A DNA stretch of 64,000 nt from Phialocephala subalpina. Taxonomy: Eukaryota; Ascomycota; Leotiomycetes; Helotiales; Mollisiaceae. The translations under genes and the position numbers were made by a program. The notes under the pieces were generated by a model. The model saw nothing but the letters and a program-made list of their open reading frames with translations. It was not told the origin of the DNA and ran no database searches. The stretch is from contig FJOG01000004.1 in NCBI GenBank assembly GCA_900073065.1, forward strand, positions 734,985 through 798,984. The letters run 5' to 3'. Shown one piece after another: positions 54,203 through 63,404 of this stretch (positions are counted from its first letter, which is position 1; each line of letters starts with the position of its first letter).

Positions 54203-54793
54203 TTGTTCCCTGAGGTTGATCACATTCGCGTATGGCGTTCATGGAGTATAGGAGGTTGCAGTGCAGGCATTCAAGCATTCTTGGCAGTGCATTAGCGTTC
54301 ATGGCATTCGTTTGGAGTTGGTTGCATCGAAGGATTGGAACGATAGGCATTCAAGCGATGTTCGTGGAGTAGTTGTACAATTGGTGAGCTTGTAAAATTA
54401 ACGACTTTCTTTATCACAAACCTTCGTCCTCAATTGACGCTGAACTAATCCACGGCCTAGCAAGTGTCTTATCTCCCTGAGTCAGTGGTTTTTGTTAAAA
54501 TGCATTGCATCATATTTCGACTTATCTATTCGGTCCGTTTGTGTTCGCGGGAATGCTAGAGATGGTAGTGCCCAAACATTCCTTTTTTTGTACCAGTCTG
54601 CGAAAAGAATAGATGTTGATACCCCACGCACTGCGCCAGCTATGTATTGTACTCGATTAGTCCTGCTTTCCTCGACCTGTTCCATGATTTTTGTTGTCCC
54701 ACTTGCGTTCGTTGAGCACAGTATCTCGCTTTTGGGCAATATCTCGCTCCTCCAACCCAAATAACATCGGCTGGACGGGATCCTGAGTGCAGC
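54203..54793. other. Intergenic before the membrane-protein array
   Basis: 590 bp, no gene seen. Repeats of GGCATTC are scattered at 54268-54350. Confidence 0.4.
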
Positions 54794-55452
54794 ATGGCAA
54801 CAATCAACAAGCTACGAGATTCTGGGGCTGGAAGCACAGTTCAAGATTTATGCGGGAATCTCACCAGCATCACCAATAATACGAATGCGGCTGAAAATCA
54901 ATGCTAAAGCCTAAGAGAATCTGATGCATGGGCCCTCTTCGTGTTCCTGCCTATTGTTCTTTTCATATTCATTGTTGCCATAGTATACGAGGCTTCGAAG
55001 GACAACAAATTGAAAATATTCAGGGAGTTGCGGCAGACTCCCGCCCACGAATTACACAGACTGGTCGAGGAGTCATACCACAGGTACAACAATCTCAAAT
55101 AGAGCAATGGAGATGGGACTGGTTATACTCGGTATCCTGTCGCTACCTACCACGACGACATGGTAAACATGAAACGGACGGTCACAATCGTGGAGGATTT
55201 GAAAGTATATGCATATCGTACAAGAGTGGCCTCCCGCAGCAACTCGATCCAGTAGAGCATAGCCAGAGGTGCAAAGAGCGTCTCGGGAGGACGAAGTATC
55301 AAGGCTTCTGGCACCTTCGGATCGGAGTAAGCCTGCAGAGCATGGCAGGGAGACCTTAAACATCAGCAGCCGCTACGATAACTGAACAAGTCGACCACGA
55401 TATTAAGTCTCAAAACTTGACGCCGCCGCCGTATCCTTCGAGAACCAATTGA
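54794..55452 (+). pseudogene. PPxY membrane-protein array, copy 1 (decayed)
   Basis: Broken first copy of the tandem family. It reads VQDLCGNLTSITNNTNAAEN with Cys20 and Cys37 around N-glycosylation sites, then a stop (TAA). After it comes a membrane span (AWALFVFLPIVLFIFIVAIV), KLKIFRELRQTPAHELHRLV, another stop, then GYTRYPVATYHDD and MKRTVTIVEDLK, and more stops. The C-terminal LTPPPYPSRTN lies in another frame and ends at 55452. All hallmarks of the intact copies are recognisable, so this is a pseudogene rather than random sequence. Confidence 0.75.
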
Positions 55453-55855
55453 GGCGATCCAGTTCAACTTGCTCCTCGGGTCTCCCTGACCCTGTGCCTC
55501 AGGGGACCAGATTGTATGACGCATTCTATATTTGTCGGAAGTACAGCCCTCAGTCGTCCACCGGATTCGGTTAGATGCCGCCGTCAAGAAGGATTAGTGT
55601 AGGAATAGCACCCGGGTTTCTACTCTTTTCATGACACCATTTTCATGTTCAATCCGGCTCGTGACGCACGGATTTCGCAAAAAATGTTAATTTTGTTCTT
55701 TCTGGCTTCCTCGCACCAAGTTGCACCAATAAGGCATCCATCTTGCGGCAATATTCTTTACATCTAACCAGAACGATTCGTACCAGCTCAGAAATTCATC
55801 AGTCGAGGATCTACCCAACCTATCCAAGCATTTCTTCCTAGTCGTAGCATTCAAG
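55453..55855. other. Spacer between array copies 1 and 2
   Basis: About 400 bp; no gene seen. Probably the promoter of copy 2. Confidence 0.4.
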
Positions 55856-56641
55856 ATGTCGGCCATCGAAGCAGGTACCACAATCTCCGATCTCTGCTCG
55901 AACTTTACAAACGTCGTCGAGACCAAAGTCGTTGAGAAGATCGTCGAGTCGACATGCGAGAGCTGTTCCGTGGGCTGGTATATCGTTGCGATTGTTGTAT
56001 TGGTCCTCGGCTGCGCGTTGTTACCGGACGTAGCAAGAGCAGAACTTCTCAAAGAGCTACGGGACATACCATCATATGAGCTTCACAATAGACTGGAAGC
56101 CTTGTACAAAGAAAAATTTGGTGTCAAGACTGAAAGCTTGCTGGATGTTCAGCGATATCCACATGTCTCTCATCAGGATGATCGAGTCACGATGAAGCGA
56201 ACAATAACGATTGTGGAGGATCTATCTTGGGTTTCACTGCCAGCAGTCGATCCTTCCAGCCAGGAGAGAGCAACTACCACCAGCGCAGCAACTGCAAACA
56301 CACCAGCCGTTCACCGTCCAGCTGATATTTCCTCAGTCGAAAATCATCCACCTACCTACACATCAAATCCGGATTCATCAGCTCCTTCTCTTTCGACTGC
56401 CAATTCGCCAGTTGTAGCAATACAACCGGCTTCAAGTACAAGTACAGTAGAAGAGGAAGGTGCTCGGCTTTTGGGACCGCAAACTTCTGCACAACAACAT
56501 TCTTCTCGTCCAGGCTATACGTCAGTAGCGGACGATTCGGAATCTGACATCGAGCACGTTGTGATGCCTCCGGCCTACTCGCCAACAATCCAATCAATCA
56601 ATGACAGCGACTCGGAAGTCAATCGACCAGCTCATCCTTGA
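55856..56641 (+). CDS. PPxY membrane-protein array, copy 2
   Basis: Single-pass membrane protein of 261 residues, intronless; no named family recognised. Residues 1-40 are likely outside, with Cys14, N-glycosylation site N16 (NFT) and Cys34/Cys37. The membrane span is about 41-60 (WYIVAIVVLVLGCALL). There is no cleavable signal peptide, so an N-out orientation is likely. The juxtamembrane motif is LLKELRDIPSYELHNRLEAL. Next comes VQRYPHVSHQDD, then MKRTITIVEDLS, shared with the other copies. A long Ser/Thr/Pro-rich tail ends with MPPAYSP (PPxY at 238-241), a ligand for WW domains such as those of Rsp5/Nedd4 ubiquitin ligases. Function is unknown; a receptor or ligase adaptor is inferred. Confidence 0.78.
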   Translation: MSAIEAGTTISDLCSNFTNVVETKVVEKIVESTCESCSVGWYIVAIVVLVLGCALLPDVARAELLKELRDIPSYELHNRLEALYKEKFGVKTESLLDVQRYPHVSHQDDRVTMKRTITIVEDLSWVSLPAVDPSSQERATTTSAATANTPAVHRPADISSVENHPPTYTSNPDSSAPSLSTANSPVVAIQPASSTSTVEEEGARLLGPQTSAQQHSSRPGYTSVADDSESDIEHVVMPPAYSPTIQSINDSDSEVNRPAHP

Positions 56642-56980
56642 ATTCGTTCTAGAACTTCTTCATGGCGTTCTGGAAAAGTAATAGAAGTTTTCTGGAACTT
56701 TTGTATGACGTTCCAGAAGATTATGCGTTTGGTGGTTTGGGTCCTTTGCTCGAAGAAGTTAGTGGCAAGTGACTTTCACGAGACGGGCCTGGACAACCTC
56801 AACGCCTTTGGTCATAACGAAAAGCCAGCTCCATACTTATTGGCAAGAACTCCCATAACCTTTCGTCTTGCATTCAATACTATTTTTCAAAATATCATCT
56901 CCGAACGTCTTTTGGAAGCCACTTTCCTCATACGCAGACTTGAACATCCTCCCATCTCGGATCACCAATTTACTGCCATC
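56642..56980. other. Spacer between copies 2 and 3
   Basis: 340 bp. Repeats of TTCTGGAA / TTCCAGAA occur at 56668-56722. An open frame upstream of the copy 3 start exists but lacks family character. Confidence 0.4.
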
Positions 56981-57709
56981 ATGTCGCCGCCTACTATGTG
57001 GATGAACAAGACTTGTGTCATGCTTACCACGGCGAATCTTACCTTCTACGACTCAAAGTCTGGCGGCAATTTGACAAACTGTGTCTCCCAAAAACCTAGC
57101 CCTACCGCAACCGACAATCTGGAGGTTGGCATCACCCTCCTCAGAGCGTCTCTCATCTCCATGCTACTGGTGTTCATGATATTCTCGTTCATCGTAATTC
57201 CTTACCACGACCGGCGCCTGATCAGAAAATTACGCAACATGCCTGCTCATCAACTTCACCGCGAGCTTGAAGAATGGTACGCCAACACTCTCAGCAAGAA
57301 GAAGAGGAAAGCCTTCAGCGAGAAGACCGAGGATGGAGGAGGAAGATACCCAGGTGTCGTGTTCAGTACGGATAGGTTCACGAAAAGGAAGAGGGTCGTC
57401 ATCACGGAGAATTTGAATGAGGAGCCGACGGAGCAGGAGTTCAGGAAGTACAACAAGAGGGTCATCATGAAGGCTAAAAGAGCGATGGAATTTCCCTCGT
57501 TGACTGTACAGGAGTTAGACGGTAGAACTAGGACTGTTCCAGCATACACGGCTTCGAACTTTGCGTCGAACTTATTTTCCACCATTAGAGGGTCAAATAC
57601 TAGTGCCGCGCCTCAGACAAATGTGGGGAATGGGGATCAAGGAGTACCTGAAATTTATCTGGATGCTCCTCCACCATCTTATCGACATTCTTGGAGGGGT
57701 CATGTATGA
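56981..57709 (+). CDS. PPxY membrane-protein array, copy 3
   Basis: Intact copy of 242 residues, intronless. The start at 56981 is chosen because MWMNKTC then aligns with the other copies; the frame is open to 56705. The outside part has Cys12 and Cys34 and sites N9 (NKT), N19 (NLT) and N30 (NLT). The membrane span is about 52-74 (LISMLLVFMIFSFIVIPY). Then the hallmark LIRKLRNMPAHQLHRELEEW, GGRYPGVVFSTD and RKRVVITENLN. It also has an acidic/basic segment (EEPTEQEFRKYNKR) and ends DAPPPSYRHSWRGHV, with PPSY at 231-234. Closest relative is copy 4, sharing the end PPxYRHxWxxHV. Confidence 0.8.
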   Translation: MSPPTMWMNKTCVMLTTANLTFYDSKSGGNLTNCVSQKPSPTATDNLEVGITLLRASLISMLLVFMIFSFIVIPYHDRRLIRKLRNMPAHQLHRELEEWYANTLSKKKRKAFSEKTEDGGGRYPGVVFSTDRFTKRKRVVITENLNEEPTEQEFRKYNKRVIMKAKRAMEFPSLTVQELDGRTRTVPAYTASNFASNLFSTIRGSNTSAAPQTNVGNGDQGVPEIYLDAPPPSYRHSWRGHV

Positions 57710-58192
57710 GATATCTGGTTCCTGCAGCAATCTCGAAGTTCCTTGGACAAAACTTAGTCTTCAGATCAACTCTCGTTCCGAGAACTTTTTCATACGCGTT
57801 TTATGATAGGAAAATATCTTTCCATGATGTCTTGGTTATTTTATCATCCATGTCCGATGCTTCGTCAATCCTTTGTTCTCCGTGGAAACCTTATACTCTC
57901 AGAGTCTCGGCAACAATGAAGATCTCAGTTTCACCTCTCCAAGTGTCTTATGGTGGCGTCAGCAACTTCTTTAGCGTCACTAGATTCGGCTGGTAAATTG
58001 CACCGGTAGGAAGCCGGCCTTTGAATTCTATGATGGCCTCTCATAGATAAGTCATCTCGACACAGTACTAAAGGACACGATATCCCACGATGAGTTAATC
58101 CATCATCGCTTCAAAAACTCCCCGAATCGAGAGTAGGATTTTTGAATTCCAAAGCTACGCCTCCGATCCACTGCCACCATATCGTTGCCAAA
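57710..58192. other. Spacer between copies 3 and 4
   Basis: 480 bp; no gene seen. Confidence 0.4.
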
Positions 58193-58926
58193 ATGAAATA
58201 CTTGAATGCGACCTGCGTCCAGGTTGCCACTGCCAATTTCACACATTTCGACTTGGGGTCGGGGGGCAACCTCACAGCCTGCACGATCAAGCCACCAACG
58301 AAAGTAGACTTCCATGGAGGCTGGTTCTTCTTCGCATATGCTGTGGTTTCTACTATTTTCTTTGGGTTAGTTATCGGTGTCTCTCACGGCATGGGCGTTC
58401 GGAAGGTGGTCCACTGGCTACGCAATCGACCTTCGCATCAGCTCCACCGAGAGCTCGAGCAGTTGTATAGGGATACTTTGTTCAGAAAGGAGAAGCAAGA
58501 CTTAGAAGATAGGGTGGGGGTGGGGAGGGCCGTTATTCGAGCGTCGCATTTACTACGGACGAATATCGCAGGAGGAGATACATTGCTATCATTGAGGATT
58601 TGGATAAGGTACCGACCGAAGAGGAGCTTAAAAGATTCAGGAAAGAATTCGAGAGAAAGAGAAAGGCGTTTGAGGTACAAGCGGAACCAGCGACTGAGCT
58701 GCCTCCTCTGACAGTACCATATTTTGATGTACGAAACGATTTCCGACAACCATCGATCATCTCTTCAACATTGGACACAGAGATTCCTGGGTCGAATTAT
58801 GTTGCTGCTCCACAGCCTGCTTTTGTCAATAGGAATCAAGGAGGAGTAGATCAAGGAAGATCAGAGATCCATGCATCCGACACCGCACCACCACCGTATC
58901 GACATGTTTGGAGCGAACATGTATGA
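58193..58926 (+). CDS. PPxY membrane-protein array, copy 4 (one frameshift)
   Basis: Copy 4 starts KYLNATCVQVATANFTHFD, with Cys8, Cys30 and sites N5 (NAT), N15 (NFT) and N26 (NLT). The membrane span is about 44-66 (WFFFAYAVVSTIFFGLVIGV). The hallmark reads VVHWLRNRPSHQLHRELEQL. Near 58512-58514 the frame breaks: a run of three G seems to have lost one G, since GRYSSVAFTTD, RRRYIAIIEDLD, KVPTEEELKRFRKEFE and the end APPPYRHVWSEHV all lie in the next frame. Without repair the product ends at 58711 with an unrelated basic tail. About 245 residues if repaired. Either a recent loss of function or a sequence error; the G/T-rich site favours checking the reads. Confidence 0.7.
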
Positions 58927-59243
58927 GGCATTCAATCTCGTGAGACTCACTCGGATGCAATACTTTCTCGGGGAAGTCCAGAGTATAGAGGAATTCTAGA
59001 CAAAACCGGAGTACCGAAAGGGGTATGGTCACCCAACGACCGACCTAGAGTCGGTACCAAATAGCGCTACTGTCCCTTCCCTTTTCCGGCTCTTCTTGTA
59101 CCAAACTTCTGTACAAATCAGAATTTCCATTCCCTTCATGCGCATCCGAGGTGTTCATTCTATATCAGAAAACTTCACAAATCCGACGTCTGCATCTCTT
59201 GTGGTTGCCCTTTGACACGCAAGGCAACTTTCAATGTCTTAGG
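58927..59243. other. Spacer between copies 4 and 5
   Basis: 317 bp; no gene seen. Confidence 0.4.
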
Positions 59244-59945
59244 ATGGCGCCAGCAGCTTTTCTTAATGCGACATGTGTATCGCTACTCAGCTCAAACTTC
59301 ACATCCAACCCCGCAGGGTCATCGACCGCTCCGCTCGATTTTCATGACTGCGTGGTGCCACTCCCGCCCTTGGACACAACATACTGGAAGAGATGGATCG
59401 TTGGTGCTGTCGTTATCACCTTCGTTGCGATGCTTATCCTAAGTTGTACGTGCTATAGCAGCGCCAAATCTAGTCTCTTGTACAGGCTCCAAGTATTAGA
59501 TTCTTACAATTTACATCGGGAGGTTGAAGATGTATGGGCCAAGAATCAGGTGCATGGTAAACAGGCGTTGATTAGATACTACCAAGACCCAGACGGTACT
59601 CTTCCGTACAAGGAGTCCCCTCGATATCTTTCAATTACGTACAAGACCTATAGAGAGAGAGGGAAGAGAACTATCATTATCACGGAGGATTTGAGGAGAG
59701 GTCCCAGCGAGAAGGATAAGAAGACTTGGAGGAGGGGGTTGGTCAGCAGGGTTAGAGCGGTGCAGCTTCAGCCGGGAAATAGACTTGGATATGCCGCAGT
59801 CCAACAAGAGGCACTGAATGGGCAAGACACAAGTCCGACCGCTCAGGCTGTGGGCAATGATGTGGAGATGGCGAAGGTAGTTCGTGCACCAGAACCTACA
59901 GCGAGAAGGATGCCTGGAGAGTGGCGAGAATCTGTGTCGCAGTAA
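59244..59945 (+). CDS. Membrane-protein array, copy 5 (PPxY lost)
   Basis: Most diverged intact copy, 233 residues, intronless. The outside part starts APAAFLNATCVSLLSSNFTS, with Cys11, Cys36 and sites N8 (NAT) and N18 (NFT), the same pattern as copies 3 and 4. The membrane span is about 51-72 (WIVGAVVITFVAMLILSCTC). The hallmark is degenerate but aligned: LLYRLQVLDSYNLHREVEDV. ESPRYLSITYKTYRE and GKRTIIITEDLRRG follow as in the others. The C-terminus (MPGEWRESVSQ) has no PPxY. If PPxY recruits a WW partner, this copy would have lost it. Confidence 0.75.
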   Translation: MAPAAFLNATCVSLLSSNFTSNPAGSSTAPLDFHDCVVPLPPLDTTYWKRWIVGAVVITFVAMLILSCTCYSSAKSSLLYRLQVLDSYNLHREVEDVWAKNQVHGKQALIRYYQDPDGTLPYKESPRYLSITYKTYRERGKRTIIITEDLRRGPSEKDKKTWRRGLVSRVRAVQLQPGNRLGYAAVQQEALNGQDTSPTAQAVGNDVEMAKVVRAPEPTARRMPGEWRESVSQ

Positions 59946-60193
59946 AAGAACAGTCTGGCATGTCGGGTCCGAAGATGAAACTTTTGAACTCCATAATCTC
60001 TGGAGCAAGGTGGTACATACATTGTGGTTTCAGAACGCCACTTCGTGAGTCATTGGCTGTCAAACAAAATCACCAACTCAGCCTCACCAGTTCAGCTCTT
60101 GAACTCTCTTGGACAACACTCTGGACTCCACATCAACAATCTTTACATTTTGGGGATATACCTTCACCCCATATCATTGAAGAAATTACAAAA

Positions 60194-61567
60194 ATGTCTC
60201 CTGTGCTAGTTATTATCGATCTCCAAAATGATTTTGTGTCGCCTGATGGCCGACTCAATAAAAAGCACATCTCCCTGGAACCACTGCTGCCTAAGCTGAG
60301 GTCTATCTGCACCACCTTCAAAGATCGGAATTGGCCGATCATTGCAATCAAGTCCGAGTATGGCACCGATTCCAAAGACGATGCCGAATTGGAACATTTG
60401 GATACGACTGAACCCCATCTGGCGGGCACGCACGCCGGGAAACGCAAGTTCTGCACGCCTGGCACACATGGAGCAGAGTTCCATCCAGATGCGCAAGCTC
60501 TATTCGAGGAGTTCGATGCCACTGTGATCACCAAGACGATGTATTCATCATTTACGGGTACCTTGCTCCACTCTCATCTTCAGGCTCATCAGGTTGGAGA
60601 TGGTCCCATCTACTTCACTGGTGTCACGGCAAATAACTGTGTCCTTGCATCCCTTACATCGGCTTTCCAGCTTGGCTATAATGTCACGGCAATTGAAGAT
60701 TGCATTGGGGCAACGAGTGCCGACCTCAAGAGCGGAGCATTGCGGAAAGTCAGGACGTACTATGGAAATGTGGTTCCGAGCTCAGAACTCACGCTCGAGG
60801 TACTCAAAAAGGAATCAACAAAGCCGCACCGAATCTTGTACTGGGTCTCTGGATCTATTCCAAGCTGGCGCGTTATGCTTGCTTTGTCGCTCAAGAATCT
60901 CGAATACACACCAAAGAGACTACATGTCATGACCACGCCAAAGGAGACCCGAGCGGATGAGTTCCTCGCGATCAACCCAAGAGGAAAAACACCGACGTTG
61001 ATTGATCTCGACGGAACCGTCGTTATCGAGTCCATGGCTATTCTTCAGTACCTGGATACTTACTATCCCATCCCACCTCTCACACCGTCGAAGGAGCTGA
61101 AAGCAGAAAATGCTTTGACGCTACAGCGCTTTCACGAGACAGAGAATCTCCACAATGTCTTTGAGGATATTGAATTGCTGTTTCTTAAGGACTGGTCGAA
61201 GCTACATTACAAAGAACGCATTCATGATGCATACTTAAACACCATCCATGAGCTCAAATTCTGGGAGTCGTACCTCGGCAAGACGAAATTTGTTGCTGGT
61301 GACGAGATGAGTCTGGCGGACTGCGCTTTCTATCCGAACGTCGCGTACTTGATACATCGAGGTCTAGACTTGCAAAAGGAAGGTTTCAAGAATTTAAGGA
61401 GATACGCTGACACGGTTGGAGAAATGCGGTGTGCAAGGGATGCACTTCCGGCGAAATGGGAGAATCGAGGAAAGAATTTGTTCATGAAGATACATCAAAT
61501 TGTGGAAGAGAAGGCGGCCGACGATGGAGCAGCTGGATCGAATGTTCCAGTGTCCGATGAAGTTTAA
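60194..61567 (+). CDS. Isochorismatase-like hydrolase fused to glutathione S-transferase domain
   Basis: Single intronless frame of 457 residues with two enzyme folds. Residues 1-205 are an isochorismatase-like cysteine hydrolase: VLVIIDLQNDF with Asp9, VITKTMYSSFTGT with Lys114 and FTGVTANNCVLASL with Cys149, the full Asp-Lys-Cys triad, plus YNVTAIEDCIGA. Residues 210-300 are a thioredoxin-like GST N-domain: RILYWVSGSIPSWRVMLAL, FLAINPRGKTPTLIDLDG, VVIESMAILQYLDTYYP. Residues 310-430 form the GST C-domain: ELKFWESYLGKTKFVAGDEM, SLADCAFYPNVAYLI. The two are separated by only a few residues and no stop or splice site. The frame is open upstream to 59921, but the ATG at 60194 starts the hydrolase fold. 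A detoxification role is a guess. Confidence 0.88.
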   Translation: MSPVLVIIDLQNDFVSPDGRLNKKHISLEPLLPKLRSICTTFKDRNWPIIAIKSEYGTDSKDDAELEHLDTTEPHLAGTHAGKRKFCTPGTHGAEFHPDAQALFEEFDATVITKTMYSSFTGTLLHSHLQAHQVGDGPIYFTGVTANNCVLASLTSAFQLGYNVTAIEDCIGATSADLKSGALRKVRTYYGNVVPSSELTLEVLKKESTKPHRILYWVSGSIPSWRVMLALSLKNLEYTPKRLHVMTTPKETRADEFLAINPRGKTPTLIDLDGTVVIESMAILQYLDTYYPIPPLTPSKELKAENALTLQRFHETENLHNVFEDIELLFLKDWSKLHYKERIHDAYLNTIHELKFWESYLGKTKFVAGDEMSLADCAFYPNVAYLIHRGLDLQKEGFKNLRRYADTVGEMRCARDALPAKWENRGKNLFMKIHQIVEEKAADDGAAGSNVPVSDEV

Positions 61568-61766
61568 AAGACGATACAGTCTAGCGGGAAATAGAGTGGT
61601 TCATTGGGACATTCTGCTTCTTTGTCCCACAAGCAAGACTCTTAGCTTGTGCCAAGGAAGAGAGCACCATTCTAGAGACTACAATACTATTGTTCTTTCC
61701 TTTATTGAAAGGAAAGAATCGTCTTTCTATCCATTGTGAGTATCCTCTCGAGGAGAAGATAACAAC

Positions 61767-62293
61767 GTGACCACGACGGACATACAAAGGCGGCTCGGAC
61801 CAACCTATGATCCAGTCATCAAACCACTCACTATTTCGATTACAGCCACCATTGAAAACATGAACAAGCTAGTCTCAACAGTATTCGACTTTCATCCTGA
61901 GAGCCAAACCCCCACAGAGATTTTCATCTGCCCCAATTGTGAACTCCGGTTCATTATTGAGGAAGAGTGGCTTGTCCACTGGTAAACAGTCTGTGATCAG
62001 CCCCTTCTCGCCTCTCCTATCATCGAGGAAATTCCTACAGAGGAGTGTGATGTCGAGATGAATGACCTGTCACCCCCATCCTCTCCGTCGAGTGACGAAT
62101 CTGGCGATACTCCTACAGAACCGCTCTTCTGCACTACGAAAGTATGTGCGAGGAGATCTTCTTCAGCGAAAGGGAATTAGACAAGCACTTTTTAATGGAA
62201 CACTTTCCAGAAGAAGATAGAGGTATGATTGGTCCAATGATCCAAGAACAACCTGAAGAGGAAGATCTGATGGACTTGGACCTTCTGGCATGA
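61767..62293 (+). pseudogene. Decayed C2H2-type zinc-finger gene
   Basis: Coding-like frame with a finger IFICPNCELRFIIEEEWLVH that stops at a TAA (61984) and continues in frame with VCDQPLLASPIIEEIPTEEC, DVEMNDLSPPSSPSSDESG and TPTEPLFC. A frame change at about 62130-62133 (CC to C) leads to a second finger HYESMCEEIFFSERELDKHF and an acidic end (PEEEDLMDLDLLA, stop 62293). There is no ATG at the head of the frame. It lies next to the RIP-affected region and is probably a pseudogene. Confidence 0.6.
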
Positions 62294-62387
62294 GTTGGTC
62301 ACGTTGTGTTCGGTGAAAACAACCAATGACATAGGCTGGCCCTAGACACCCTAGTCCGTTCTATTTGGTAATTATGTTCCACGATGT

Positions 62388-62505
62388 ACAGTAAAAGGCG
62401 AATTCCGTGTCGCTAGATTTTTAGTTAACTTTTTTCAGCGGGGTCCGTGTCTGGACGTTTGTGGCTGTGCACCCTCGCCTGGTAGTACCCCCCAAGGTAT
62501 AGTCA
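62388..62505 (+). repeat. Direct repeat R1 in AT-rich remnant
   Basis: About 118 bp starting TACAGTAAAAGGCGAATT and ending CCCCAAGGTATAG. It matches R2 at 62851 at about 80% by eye (GTGTCGCT, TTTTTAGTTAA, CAGCGGGGTC, GGCTGTGCACCCTCGCCT). Part of a dispersed repeat that has been mutated. Confidence 0.7.
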
Positions 62506-62850
62506 CTTGCAAAATCGGCTTCGCCCTTTCGTTTAAAAAAATTATGGGCACAGACCACCTCATCCATTTTTGGCGCCGGTTGGCTATAGCTACTTTCAGC
62601 CACTTGCGTGCTGTGAATTGGAATCTAGGGGCAACACCTCTTAAACCCCTTACATCTTGCTCCTACGACACAGCAAATTAATTCTGAGTACAGACCACAA
62701 ATCCACTTTTGGCAATGACACAGTCCTTGATTCTCGACCATATATATTTTGCAAAGCTCTTACCCCTAATTCCTAAGCTTTCAAAGCAAGTTACTATATT
62801 AAAACAGCGAGTGTTAATAAAACTAATATCTATGCCCGTTATTAATTCTA
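62506..62850. other. AT-rich remnant between direct repeats
   Basis: No gene. Two partial repeats of a CAGACCAC / CATTTTTGGC block (62552-62573 and 62692-62714) suggest nested fragments of the same element. Confidence 0.45.
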
Positions 62851-62975
62851 CTACAGTAGAAGGCGAATTAAGTGTCGCTGATTTTTTAGTTAATTTTTTT
62901 TAGCGGGGTCAGTTTCTGGACGCCTGTGGCTTTGCGCCCTTGCCTAGTTATACCCCAAGGTACTATACCGCTAGT
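62851..62975 (+). repeat. Direct repeat R2
   Basis: Second copy of R1, starting TACAGTAGAAGGCGAATT. Differences from R1 are mostly C/T and G/A transitions, as expected for RIP. Confidence 0.7.
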
Positions 62976-63404
62976 AACCTTAAAATTTAATGTCATCACA
63001 AAGGGAACCAATTCTTGCTCGTTCTACGTCTCGCGCTCTAGTTTGCAAGCACTATATCCGGTACGCTATCTAACGACTTCGCACTAGGAAAACGGCTTAG
63101 ACAAAGCCATCGCCGCGTTTGCTACTCAGCCGCATAAAACTCCGACGGAGCTATACTTAAATAAAGTATACATAATTAAGCACCTTAGTTCGAGAGTAAA
63201 TTTATCAAAGGTCAAATTACTAGCTACCAAAGGGACAAAAAATAAATGGAATCATAATCACAATCCACATTACTACCTGCTATCAAAAGGAAAAACCACA
63301 ACTTAAAACCCGCCTAAATCCCAACTAAGACCCTTCTATTAGCTTAAACTACATTTTATATTAAAAGATTTTTCCACTAATTCGCCAACTCAAGTAATAT
63401 CCTT
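62976..63404. other. AT-rich RIP-like sequence
   Basis: Very AT-rich, no coding frame. Composition changes sharply from the gene-rich part, which fits an old transposon mutated by RIP. Confidence 0.5.
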
